Positions 1 to 7,191 of a DNA stretch of 15,275 bases are shown one piece after another. This DNA is from an uncultured Collinsella sp. Lineage in GTDB: Bacteria; Actinomycetota; Coriobacteriia; Coriobacteriales; Coriobacteriaceae. The position numbers and the translations under genes were made by a program. The stretch spans positions 1-15,275 of the forward strand of contig CABUDJ010000051.1 in assembly GCA_902490325.1 (NCBI GenBank). Reading direction: 5' to 3'. Under the pieces are notes generated by a model. The model saw only the letters and a program-made list of their open reading frames with translations. It did no database searches and had not been told where the DNA came from. Position 1 is the stretch's first letter, and every line of letters starts with the position of its first letter.

Positions 1-816
1 CTCAAGAATCTTAAGCAGCGCCTGCTGCACGCCCTCGCCCGAAACGTCACGGGTGATGGAGAGGTTCTCGGCCTTGCGGGCGATCTTGTCGATCTCGTCC
101 ACGTAGATAATGCCAACCTGCGCGCGCTCGATATCGCCATCGGCGGCGTTGATGAGCTTGAGCAGGATGTTCTCCACGTCCTCGCCCACATAACCGGCCT
201 CGGTAAGCGCGGTGGCGTCGGCGATCGCAAACGGCACCTCGAGGATGCGCGCGAGCGTCTGGGCAAGCAGGGTCTTACCGGTACCAGTGGGACCGAGCAG
301 CAAAATATTGGACTTGGCGAGCTCCACCTCGTCCATATCATCGCCGAGCTGCGAGTCCAAGCCGTCATCAAAGGCCGAAAGCGCAGCACCGCCCTCGATC
401 ACGCGGCGGTAATGGTTGTACACGGCAACCGACATGGCACGCTTGGCGTCCTCCTGGCCCATAACATAGGCCGAAAGCTCGTCATAGATCTCGTGCGGCG
501 TCGGCACGTGTGTGATGACCTGGCGGTCGTCCTCAAGCTCAAAGCCCTCGGTCTCGGGGTCCACGGCGGGCTGGGATGCAGCCTGGCCGTGGTCGTTGAG
601 GAAGCCCGGCAGCTTGCCGTTGCGGGCAGCGTCCATAAAGTCCGAAGCCAGCGACTCTTCCAGAATCTCGGAACAGGCGGCGACGCACTCGTCACAGATA
701 AAGATGTTGGTCGGGCCCTTTACGAGGCGACGAACCTGGCCCTGCTCTTTTCCGCAGAAGGAGCAGCGGATGGGGTTGCCGTTCTCGTCAAAGTTGTCCT
801 GCATGTTTCCTGCCAT
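1..816 (-). CDS. clpX: ATP-dependent Clp protease ATP-binding subunit ClpX, 3' end missing
   Basis: ClpX is the AAA+ unfoldase that recognises substrates and feeds them into the ClpP peptidase in the cytoplasm. The first 272 residues are present and the gene runs off the left edge. A C4 zinc-binding domain is seen at Cys18, Cys21, Cys41 and Cys44. Walker A (GPTGTGKT) is at residues 175-182 and Walker B (IIYVDEIDK) at 236-244. The linker between the zinc domain and the AAA+ module (about residues 55-105) is long and acidic, and a second acidic stretch lies at about 148-166, just before Walker A. The ATG at 816 is preceded by GAAGGAC about 7 nt upstream and lies 1 nt after the clpP stop, so the two genes are probably co-translated. 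A second in-frame ATG at 804 is a less likely start. Confidence 0.97.
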   Translation of the reverse strand, partial: MAGNMQDNFDENGNPIRCSFCGKEQGQVRRLVKGPTNIFICDECVAACSEILEESLASDFMDAARNGKLPGFLNDHGQAASQPAVDPETEGFELEDDRQVITHVPTPHEIYDELSAYVMGQEDAKRAMSVAVYNHYRRVIEGGAALSAFDDGLDSQLGDDMDEVELAKSNILLLGPTGTGKTLLAQTLARILEVPFAIADATALTEAGYVGEDVENILLKLINAADGDIERAQVGIIYVDEIDKIARKAENLSITRDVSGEGVQQALLKILE

Positions 817-817
817 C

Positions 818-1438
818 CTAGGCGTCCTTCGCGGCGAGATCGCGCGAGGTGACGATACGGTCGATCAGACCGTAGTCGAGGGCCTCGGAAGCGGTCAGGT
901 AGTTGTCGCGCTCGGTATCGGCCTGGACCTTCTCGATGGGCTGGCCCGAGGCGTCGGACAGGATCTGGTTGAGCTCGCGGCGAGTCTTCTTGATCTCCTC
1001 GGCAACGATCTCGATCTCGGTCTGCTGGCCCTGGGCACCGCCGCTGGGCTGGTGAATCATGACCTTGGAGTGCGGCAGGCAGAAGCGCTTGCCCTTGGCG
1101 CCGGCCGAAAGCAGCACAGCGGCCATGGATGCGGCCATACCGACGCAAATGGTCGAGACCTGCGGCTTGATGAAGTTCATGGTGTCCAGAATCGCCAGGC
1201 CGGAGTAGACCTCGCCGCCGGGCGAATTGATGTAGAGCGAGATATCCTTCTCGGCATCCTGGCTCTCAAGATGCAACAGCTGGGCAACGACCAGGTTGGC
1301 GCTGACGGAGTTGATCTCCTCGCCCAAGAAGATGATGCGGTCGTTGAGCAGGCGCGAATAGATATCGTAGCTGCGCTCGCCGCGCGGCGTCTGCTCGATA
1401 ACGTATGGCACGAGGGCGGAATCGAACTTGGCGATCAT
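818..1438 (-). CDS. clpP: ATP-dependent Clp protease proteolytic subunit ClpP
   Basis: ClpP is the serine peptidase that forms the tetradecameric chamber of the Clp protease. With the start used here it has 206 residues, a normal length. The catalytic triad is visible: Ser104 in GMAASM, His129 in MIHQPSGG and Asp178 in ERDNYL. The N-terminal pattern, with an RGERSYDIYSRLL block and then DRIIFLGEEI, is typical of the family. The reading frame stays open upstream to a TTG at 1468, and ATGs also lie at 1450 and 1444. The ATG at 1438 is chosen because GGAG lies 6 nt before it. The choice among these ATGs is uncertain, but the catalytic core is not affected. The gene sits 1 nt before clpX and about 160 nt after tig, with inverted repeats in that gap. 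Confidence 0.96.
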   Translation of the reverse strand: MIAKFDSALVPYVIEQTPRGERSYDIYSRLLNDRIIFLGEEINSVSANLVVAQLLHLESQDAEKDISLYINSPGGEVYSGLAILDTMNFIKPQVSTICVGMAASMAAVLLSAGAKGKRFCLPHSKVMIHQPSGGAQGQQTEIEIVAEEIKKTRRELNQILSDASGQPIEKVQADTERDNYLTASEALDYGLIDRIVTSRDLAAKDA

Positions 1439-1484
1439 ACGCATCTCCATTTCTCTCTTGTGGACCAAATTGGTTCTAGATAAA

Positions 1485-1525
1485 CGTACGGTGCCCGCAT
1501 GCTATGCATTGGCTGGCACCGTACG
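1485..1525 (-). terminator. 11-bp perfect inverted repeat between tig and clpP, possible terminator or attenuator
   Basis: CGTACGGTGCC (1485-1495) and GGCACCGTACG (1515-1525) form a perfect 11-bp stem with a 19-nt loop. On the coding strand the stem is followed by only a short T-rich stretch (TTTAT), so termination would be weak. The hairpin could instead set the tig to clpP/clpX ratio by partial read-through, or be a protein-binding site. A second, smaller palindrome, ACCGG-N4-CCGGT, lies just upstream in the transcript at 1531-1544. Confidence 0.4.
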
Positions 1526-1601
1526 AAGCAACCGGATAACCGGTGTATAACTTTACCCCATCACGGGCGCACGCATGCGCTCGCGGGCAAGGTGGCGAGA
1601 A

Positions 1602-2900
1602 TTACTCGGCGTCCTTGGCGGTCTCGTCGACCTCGGTCACCTTGGCGTTCTCGACCAGGTGGTCAACGGCCTTGGAGCGACGGATGGACTCGCGGACGGC
1701 AGGCATGCGGCCATCGGCGATGAACTCGGCCTTGGAAGCCTCGACGTCCTTGACGCCGGCCTTCTCGAACTCGGCGTTGATGTCATCCTCGGTGACCTCG
1801 ATCTTGAGCTCGCGGGCGAGGGCGTCCAGAGCCAGGGACTCACGGGCAACGTCGTTGGCCTGCTTGTGCAGGTCGCCGATGAACTGCTCCATGGTCAGGC
1901 CGGAAGCGGGCAGCCAGGTGTCCAGGGTCATGCCGCGGGCAGCGAGGTTGGACAGGAAGTTCTGGCCAAGCTCCTCAAAGACGGACTGCTCGTAGTCGGC
2001 GTCCATCTCGTCGAGCTGCAGGCGCTCGGCGAGAGCGGAGACGCAACGGTTCTCCTTCTCGGCCGGGAGGCGGGAAGCCTTGTCCTGCTCGATCTCGATC
2101 TTGATGGCGTCGCGCATAGCGTCGATGCTGTCGAAGCCAAAGTCGGACTTGACGAGCTCGTCGGTGAGCTCGGGGGTGTTGCGGACCTTGATGCCCTTGA
2201 CGGTGACCTCGACGGTGTGGGTCTCGGCCTCCTCGCCCTCCTCGACCTCGTCGGTCCAGGTGACGGTCTTGACGTCGTCAACGTTAGCGCCGATCAGGGC
2301 CTCGTTGAACTCCTTGGGGTTGCTGTCGCTACCGGCGATGAGCATGCGGCCCTCGGCGGCGAAGTTGTCAGCGTTCTCAACGGCCTTGAGGTCGACGGTC
2401 ACATAGTCGTCAGCCTCGACGGCGCGACCCTCGACGTCCTCGAAGGTGGCACGGTAGTTGAGGAGCATCTCGACCTGGTTGTTGATCTCGGACTCGGTGA
2501 CCTCCGCGGGGGGCATCTCGATCTCGACAGCGTCGAAGGAGGAGAGCTCAGCGGCGGGACGCAGGGAGAACTCGACGGTGTAGGTGTAGTCCTCGTGATC
2601 CTTGGCGAGGTCGAGCTCCTTGTAGTCACCGTTCTTGGTGGGGACGATGTCAAGCTCGTTGAGGACGGCGGGCTCGTTGGCGGCGATCAGGTCGTTGGTC
2701 GCCTGAGCGAGGGTAGCCTCGGCGCCAAGAGCGGAGTCGATGACCGGACGGGGGGCCTTGCCGGCACGGAAGCCCGGGAAGCGGTACTTCTTGGCGGTGT
2801 CCTTGTAGGCCTTCTTGATCGCGGCGTCGACGTCGGCGGCCGGGATGGTGACCGTAGCGGTGAGCTTGGCGTCCTTGACGTCAGAAGCGGTGATGTTCAA
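1602..2900 (-). CDS. tig: Trigger factor, ribosome-associated chaperone and prolyl isomerase
   Basis: Trigger factor binds the ribosome near the exit tunnel and helps new chains fold. The product is 432 residues with the start used here. The N-terminal ribosome-docking signature is seen as GFRAGKAPR at residues 43-51. A central FKBP-type isomerase region and a helical C-terminal chaperone arm follow, with an acidic tail. The start is not simple. The first ATG (2915) is immediately followed by a full AGGAGG Shine-Dalgarno sequence, which makes more sense as the ribosome site for the TTG at 2900 (6-nt spacing, product beginning MNITAS) or the GTG at 2903. The TTG is chosen here, and homologue alignment could move it a few codons. 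It lies between tRNA-Leu and clpP in the common tig-clpP-clpX order. Confidence 0.95.
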   Translation of the reverse strand: MNITASDVKDAKLTATVTIPAADVDAAIKKAYKDTAKKYRFPGFRAGKAPRPVIDSALGAEATLAQATNDLIAANEPAVLNELDIVPTKNGDYKELDLAKDHEDYTYTVEFSLRPAAELSSFDAVEIEMPPAEVTESEINNQVEMLLNYRATFEDVEGRAVEADDYVTVDLKAVENADNFAAEGRMLIAGSDSNPKEFNEALIGANVDDVKTVTWTDEVEEGEEAETHTVEVTVKGIKVRNTPELTDELVKSDFGFDSIDAMRDAIKIEIEQDKASRLPAEKENRCVSALAERLQLDEMDADYEQSVFEELGQNFLSNLAARGMTLDTWLPASGLTMEQFIGDLHKQANDVARESLALDALARELKIEVTEDDINAEFEKAGVKDVEASKAEFIADGRMPAVRESIRRSKAVDHLVENAKVTEVDETAKDAE

Positions 2901-2991
2901 CACGTTCCTCCTCATACTGCCCAGCTTATCTGAGGTGCTGGTACCTTTATGCAACAATGTGTCGCGACGGCCGAGGCCGACGCTGGTGCGT

Positions 2992-3075
2992 TGGTGCGGG
3001 CGAAAGGACTCGAACCTTCACGGGAATCCCACCAGAACCTAAATCTGGCGCGTCTACCAATTCCGCCACGCCCGC
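2992..3075 (-). tRNA. tRNA-Leu, anticodon UAG
   Basis: The minus strand folds into a full tRNA. The 7-bp acceptor stem pairs GCGGGCG with CGCCCGC perfectly. The anticodon stem CCAGA/TCTGG encloses the loop TTTAGGT, giving anticodon UAG, which reads CUN leucine codons. The variable arm is long, as expected for a leucine tRNA, and the T-loop contains GGTTCGAGTCC. The 3' CCA is encoded (2992-2994). It lies just upstream of tig on the same strand, with about 90 nt between them. Confidence 0.97.
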
Positions 3076-3094
3076 ATGAGCGCACAGACTAGGA

Positions 3095-3100
3095 ATGATA
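3095..3100 (-). promoter_or_regulatory. Possible extended -10 promoter element for tRNA-Leu
   Basis: On the minus strand TGCTATCAT gives a -10-like hexamer TATCAT with an extended TG. It ends 19 nt before the 5' end of tRNA-Leu. No convincing -35 hexamer was found at the usual distance, so this is a tentative call from position and base pattern. Confidence 0.4.
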
Positions 3101-3161
3101 GCAGATACGAACGGCAAGCGCACGCACACGTTTTACAGGCTCACGACCTCACCACGAGTGC

Positions 3162-3186
3162 AAAAGGCGGGGCGAGTTGCCCCGCC
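3162..3186 (-). terminator. Rho-independent terminator of the molybdenum hydroxylase operon
   Basis: An 8-bp GC-only stem (GGCGGGGC at 3166-3173 with GCCCCGCC at 3179-3186) and a 5-nt loop are followed on the minus strand by TTTT. It lies about 30 nt after the stop codon of the FeS/Mo hydroxylase gene and before the tRNA-Leu promoter region, as expected for the end of that operon. Confidence 0.8.
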
Positions 3187-3215
3187 CCGCAAATTACGAC
3201 TTGTTCGCTGACCCG

Positions 3216-6047
3216 CTACTCCCCCAGCAGGGCCTTCTCGGGCGTGATCGGCAGCGAGCGAACCTGGTGGCCGGTGGCGTGCGCCACGGCCGAGGCAACG
3301 GCGGCGAGCGGCGTGTTGATGACGACCTCGCCGATCGACTTGGCACCAAACGGACCCGTCGGCTCGTAACTCGGCTCAAAGGCCACGCGAATGCTGCCGA
3401 TATCTAGGCGCGTGGGCAGCTTGTAGCTCATAAAGTTGCCGGTACGCAGGCGGCCGCGATCATCATGTTCGACGATCTCGTAGAGCGCGTGGCCGATACC
3501 CTGGGCAATGCCGCCCTCGGCCTGGACGCGCGCGAGCGCCTCGTTGATCACGGTGCCGCAGTCCACAGCCGCCGCATAGTCCACAACAGTCACCTTGCCG
3601 GTGGCCTTTTCGACCTCGACCTCGGCAATGCCGGCCATAAACGGCGGGGGCGAAACGGGCAGGCAGGCAGAGGCATGCGAGGTGAGCGCGTCGCCGCCCG
3701 CGATGTTCTTGACGCACAGGTTGGCAAAGTCGCGCAGCGTGAGATAGCGGTTCTGCTCGCGCGCGGCACGCTCGTCGGACAGGCGCACATACTGGCCGTC
3801 GAAGACCACGTCGGCGGCGTCAACGTCCCACATCTGGGCGGCCTTGGCGCAAATCTTCTCGCGCAGCTCGGTCGCGGCGTTCTTGGCGGCAAGACCCGTC
3901 ACGTACGTGCCCGAGCTCGCGTACGAGCCGGCATCGAACGGCGACACGTCGGTGTCCACGCCGCGCACCACGATCAGCGAGCTCTCCACGCCCAGCTCCT
4001 CGGCGGCAATCTGCGCCAGAATGGTGTCGACGCCCATGCCGTTATCGGTGGCACCGGTCGAAAGCGTAATAAAGCCGTCCTCTTCCAGGCGCAGGTCGAT
4101 GCCGGCAATGTCGATGTTGGAGATGCCCGAGCCCTGCATGGTGAGCGCGCAGCCCAGGGCGCGCACGCGGTCGCCCAGGTCCACGGCCAGGGGCTTGTCG
4201 CGCCAACCGATCATGTCCATCGCGCGCAGCAGGCAGCGGTCGAGCGCGCAGGCGTTGAGCTTCTCGTTGTAGTACTGCGGCATGATCTCGCCCTCGTGCA
4301 CCATATTCTTGAGGCGCAGGTCGGCGGGGTCCATGTGCAACATGTCGGCGAGCTCGTTGACGGCGCTCTCCACGGCAAACTGGCCCTGGGTGGCACCGTA
4401 GCCGCGATACGCGCCGCCGCGGTTGGTATTGGTGTAGACGGCGTCCCAGCTAAAGCGGCTCGCCTTCACGTGGTTGTAGATCGGCAGGCTCTTGTGGCCC
4501 GACAGGCCAATCGTCGTGGTAGCGTGCTCGCCGTACGCGCCGGCGTTGGACAACGTGTGCAGATCGATGGCCGTGATGGTGCCGTCGTTCATGGCACCCA
4601 GCTTAACGGTCATCTGCATCTGGTGGCGAGAGTTGCCCGCGGTGATGGTCTCCTCGCGGGTGTAGCAGCAGTAGCTCGGACGGCCGGTCTGCTGGGTCAC
4701 AAACGCAACGAAAATCTCGCAGCAGCCCGTCTGCTTGGAGCCAAAGCCGCCGCCGATGCGCGGCTTAATGACCTGCACCTGCGACTGCGGAATATCGAGC
4801 GACTGCGCGACCATGCGGCGCACGTGGAAGGGCACTTGCGTGGAGGTGGTCACCGAGATGCGGCCAAACGCGTCAGTCGTCGCAAAGGCGCGGAAGGTTT
4901 CCATGGGCGCGGTCTGCGTGGCCTGGCTGGTATAGGTGCGGGTGAAGACGATGTCGCTCTGGGCGAAGGCCTCGTCCAAGTCGCCAAAGTCGCTCGTACC
5001 GCTGCACACCAGGTTGCGCGGGACATCACCGCCCTGCGGGAACATAAAGGTCACGTCGCCCTCGGGGTGGACCACGATGTCGTTATCGAGTGCCTGGGTA
5101 AAGTCGAGCAGGGGCTCGAGCACCTCGTAGTCGACCTTGATGAGCTTGAGCGCCTTGTCGGCAGCCTCCTCGGTCTCGGCGGCGACGATCGCCACCTCTT
5201 CGTTTTGGTAGCGCACCAGGTTCTCGAGAATCAGACGGTCGTAGGGACTCGGCTGCGGATAACTCTGGCCGGCGATGGTAAAGCGGCGCTTGGGCACGTC
5301 CTCGTAGGTGTAGACGCCCACGACGCCGGGCACCTTCAGTGCGCGCGACGTATCGATGGAGCGGATCTTGGCGCGGGCATAGGGGCTGCGCTTGAGTTTG
5401 ACGATGAGCGCACCGGCGGGCACCATATCGCCGGTGTAGACGGGACGACCCTCGAGCAGGGCCTTCGAGTCCTTCTTGGGCTGCTTGTGGGTGATTTGCT
5501 TGTACGAGACGCCATCGCAGCTGGTGTCGTTGACGGGCAGCTCGGGCATCTCGAAGCCCACCTGCACGCCGGACTCGTTGAGAAAGCGCACGATGGCGCG
5601 CAGCTGGCTCTCGTAGCCGCTGCAACGGCAGAGGTTACCGGCGAGTTGGCGCGAAAGCTCCTCGCGCGTGGCGACGAGGGACGGGTCCTCCTTGGCGGCG
5701 CGGGCGAGCGCCAGCACGTTCATGATGAGGCCGGGGGCGCAAAAACCGCACTGCTCGGCGCCTTCGGCAGCCATCGCACGGGCAAGCGCCTCGGACTCGG
5801 CCTTGAGGCCCTCGAGCGTGGTGACGGTGTGGCCCTCTACACGGGCGGCGGGAACCGAGCAGCTCAGCACCGGGTCGCCGTCGAGCCACACCGTGCACAG
5901 ACCGCAGTTGGTGGTCTCGCAGGCGCAGCGTACCGACGCGCAGCCCTGCTCACGCAAAAGCGCAAAGAGCATGGTGTCGGGGGCAATCTGAACCTTGACC
6001 TTGCGGCCGTTGAGCGTAAAGGAAAGATCGATGAGTCTGGCAGCCAT
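3216..6047 (-). CDS. Fused 2Fe-2S / molybdopterin subunit of an XdhD-type molybdenum hydroxylase, possibly selenium-dependent
   Basis: This 943-residue protein joins the small FeS subunit and the large molybdenum subunit of a xanthine-dehydrogenase-family hydroxylase. Residues about 1-85 form a plant-type ferredoxin domain with likely ligands Cys43, Cys48, Cys51 and Cys63. Residues about 86-165 hold the second 2Fe-2S domain with QCGFC (Cys100, Cys103) and LCRC (Cys140, Cys142). The rest is the molybdopterin region, with IGGGFGSKQ, NAGAYG, AYRGYGATQ and the C-terminal GAKSIGE, whose Glu907 is at the catalytic base position. Layout and motifs resemble E. coli XdhD and the Se-dependent xanthine dehydrogenase / probable selenate reductase families. 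The ATG at 6047 overlaps the FAD-subunit stop by 1 nt (TAATG) and has GAGGTG about 6 nt upstream. A purine or similar heterocycle is a likely substrate, but the sequence does not settle it. Confidence 0.9.
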   Translation of the reverse strand: MAARLIDLSFTLNGRKVKVQIAPDTMLFALLREQGCASVRCACETTNCGLCTVWLDGDPVLSCSVPAARVEGHTVTTLEGLKAESEALARAMAAEGAEQCGFCAPGLIMNVLALARAAKEDPSLVATREELSRQLAGNLCRCSGYESQLRAIVRFLNESGVQVGFEMPELPVNDTSCDGVSYKQITHKQPKKDSKALLEGRPVYTGDMVPAGALIVKLKRSPYARAKIRSIDTSRALKVPGVVGVYTYEDVPKRRFTIAGQSYPQPSPYDRLILENLVRYQNEEVAIVAAETEEAADKALKLIKVDYEVLEPLLDFTQALDNDIVVHPEGDVTFMFPQGGDVPRNLVCSGTSDFGDLDEAFAQSDIVFTRTYTSQATQTAPMETFRAFATTDAFGRISVTTSTQVPFHVRRMVAQSLDIPQSQVQVIKPRIGGGFGSKQTGCCEIFVAFVTQQTGRPSYCCYTREETITAGNSRHQMQMTVKLGAMNDGTITAIDLHTLSNAGAYGEHATTTIGLSGHKSLPIYNHVKASRFSWDAVYTNTNRGGAYRGYGATQGQFAVESAVNELADMLHMDPADLRLKNMVHEGEIMPQYYNEKLNACALDRCLLRAMDMIGWRDKPLAVDLGDRVRALGCALTMQGSGISNIDIAGIDLRLEEDGFITLSTGATDNGMGVDTILAQIAAEELGVESSLIVVRGVDTDVSPFDAGSYASSGTYVTGLAAKNAATELREKICAKAAQMWDVDAADVVFDGQYVRLSDERAAREQNRYLTLRDFANLCVKNIAGGDALTSHASACLPVSPPPFMAGIAEVEVEKATGKVTVVDYAAAVDCGTVINEALARVQAEGGIAQGIGHALYEIVEHDDRGRLRTGNFMSYKLPTRLDIGSIRVAFEPSYEPTGPFGAKSIGEVVINTPLAAVASAVAHATGHQVRSLPITPEKALLGE

Positions 6048-6961
6048 TAGCGCACCTCGCAAGAATCGACGCCGGGCACGCGGCGGCAGGAATACTCGTC
6101 CGTGGCAAACTTAGGAATCTGCACGGTCTCGAGCTCGCGGGCAAGCGAGGCCGAAAGCTCGATGCCGGCGGCACGACGCACGGCCTGAATCGCCAGCGGG
6201 GCCGAGATGCGGCGGCGGTAGTCGGCCGAGCCCCACATGTTGGTGCCATAGCTCAGCGCGCGTACGGACGCGGCCAGGGCGCGAAGCTCGTCCTCGGAAG
6301 GCTGCTCGCCGGAAAGGCCACACGCCTCGCCCTGCAGCAAGGTCGCGCGCAGCGGGCGGGCACCCACGGTGACATGCCAGCTGTTGTCCCACCAGGCAGC
6401 GGTGACGTTTAAGGAGGGGAAATCGGTCGCGGCCTTGCGCACGGCCTCGTAGCTCGCGCGGTAATCGTGCTTGACGACCACGATGTGCTCGATCACGTCG
6501 CGCACATAGCCCATGTCCACGAACTCCGCGAGCGGCACGCGGCCGGCGCCCGTCAGCTCAACATAGGAATCGAGCGCGAGAAAGGCGGAGAGAACGTCCG
6601 AGAAGCCAAAGCGGCCGTAGATGCTGCCGCCCAGCGTGGCGGTATTGCGCAGCTGCACGCCCACGATGTCGTGGACGGCGAACTCAAAGACATTGTTGAC
6701 AAGCGCGTTGAGCCCAGCATGACGCTCGAGCTGGCGCAGGGTGCACATGGCACCGATGCGAAACTCGGTCTCGGTCTCCTCGATCTGATCGAGTCCGCAG
6801 GCCGAAAGGTCAATCGCCGTCGCCACGCGACGCGAACCCAGGCGCATCCAGATGCCGCCGCCCACAATCTTGTTGTTGCGGTTCTTCTGTAAGAGCTCAT
6901 AGGCTTCGGCCGCGTTTCCAACACGGACGTAGGTACCGAACTTGAGCACGTTCTCCCCCAT
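6047..6961 (-). CDS. FAD-binding subunit of the molybdenum hydroxylase
   Basis: This 304-residue protein is the flavin subunit that passes electrons between the FeS clusters of the neighbouring Mo subunit and the external acceptor. It belongs to the CO-dehydrogenase/xanthine-dehydrogenase FAD family. VGGGIWMRLG at residues 33-42 matches the first FAD-binding loop (usually AGGTDL). ATLGGSIYGRFGFSD at 108-122 matches the second loop (usually ATxGGN, then D). The C-terminal part fits the family's extra domain. It is the first gene of a two-gene operon and shares 1 nt with the Mo subunit gene, so a 1:1 ratio is likely. The ATG at 6961 has only GAAGAG directly before it. A GTG at 6949 after GGGGGAG is an alternative start four codons later. 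Confidence 0.9.
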   Translation of the reverse strand: MGENVLKFGTYVRVGNAAEAYELLQKNRNNKIVGGGIWMRLGSRRVATAIDLSACGLDQIEETETEFRIGAMCTLRQLERHAGLNALVNNVFEFAVHDIVGVQLRNTATLGGSIYGRFGFSDVLSAFLALDSYVELTGAGRVPLAEFVDMGYVRDVIEHIVVVKHDYRASYEAVRKAATDFPSLNVTAAWWDNSWHVTVGARPLRATLLQGEACGLSGEQPSEDELRALAASVRALSYGTNMWGSADYRRRISAPLAIQAVRRAAGIELSASLARELETVQIPKFATDEYSCRRVPGVDSCEVR

Positions 6962-6985
6962 CTCTTCACTTGTCCAGTACTTTTA

Positions 6986-6991
6986 AGTGTA
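6986..6991 (-). promoter_or_regulatory. Possible extended -10 promoter element for the hydroxylase operon
   Basis: On the minus strand TTTGGTACACT carries a -10-like hexamer TACACT with an extended TG, about 25 nt before the FAD-subunit ATG. The same TTTGGTA context precedes selC. The hexamer overlaps a near-palindrome (GTAC-N8-GTAC, 6977-6992) that could be an operator. No good -35 was seen, so confidence is low. Confidence 0.33.
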
Positions 6992-7040
6992 CCAAACGAG
7001 GGGCCGCACACCGTTTTAGGACAAAATCCTCCCACCCATC

Positions 7041-7115
7041 CATAACTTGCGGTGATATACGGACTGATTAGTCGTTCTGGAACGCAAAACAGTCCGTATA
7101 TCACCGCAAGTTATG
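7041..7115. repeat. Perfect 26-bp inverted repeat with nested hairpin (hairpin A)
   Basis: The arms at 7041-7066 and 7090-7115 are exact reverse complements over 26 bases, separated by 23 nt. The spacer contains a second perfect stem, CGTTC-TG-GAACG (7073-7084), so the whole element could extrude as a long two-tier hairpin. The outer arm has TTGCGGTGATATA, and GAGGAG follows the right arm. It lies between the gdhA terminator and the start of the hydroxylase operon. It is not a standard terminator, since gdhA already has one and no T-run directly follows the stem. A related element lies at 10158-10224. Confidence 0.95.
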
Positions 7116-7131
7116 AGGAGTCCTCCGGGAT

Positions 7132-7166
7132 AGAAAAGGCTCCCAGCCAAGATGACTGGAAGCCTT
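7132..7166 (-). terminator. Rho-independent terminator of gdhA
   Basis: On the minus strand AAGGCTTCCAG (7156-7166) pairs with CTGGGAGCCTT (7136-7146) in an 11-bp stem with one G-U pair and a 9-nt loop, followed by a T-rich stretch (TTTTCTAT, partly within the stem). It begins about 25 nt after the gdhA stop codon. Confidence 0.85.
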
Positions 7167-7191
7167 CCTCGATGCTATGTCGAGCGAAGAA

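Noticed and set aside
1575..2933. Plus-strand open frame of 452 codons opposite tig
   Set aside because: It mirrors tig almost exactly and is a low-complexity Gly/Leu/Val/Asp sequence with no motif.
3465..6050. Plus-strand open frame of 861 codons opposite the Mo hydroxylase gene
   Set aside because: It is the antisense shadow of a gene with full domain evidence. Its composition (His, Arg, Gly, Ala, Val and Leu rich) is typical of GC-rich antisense frames, with no recognisable domain.
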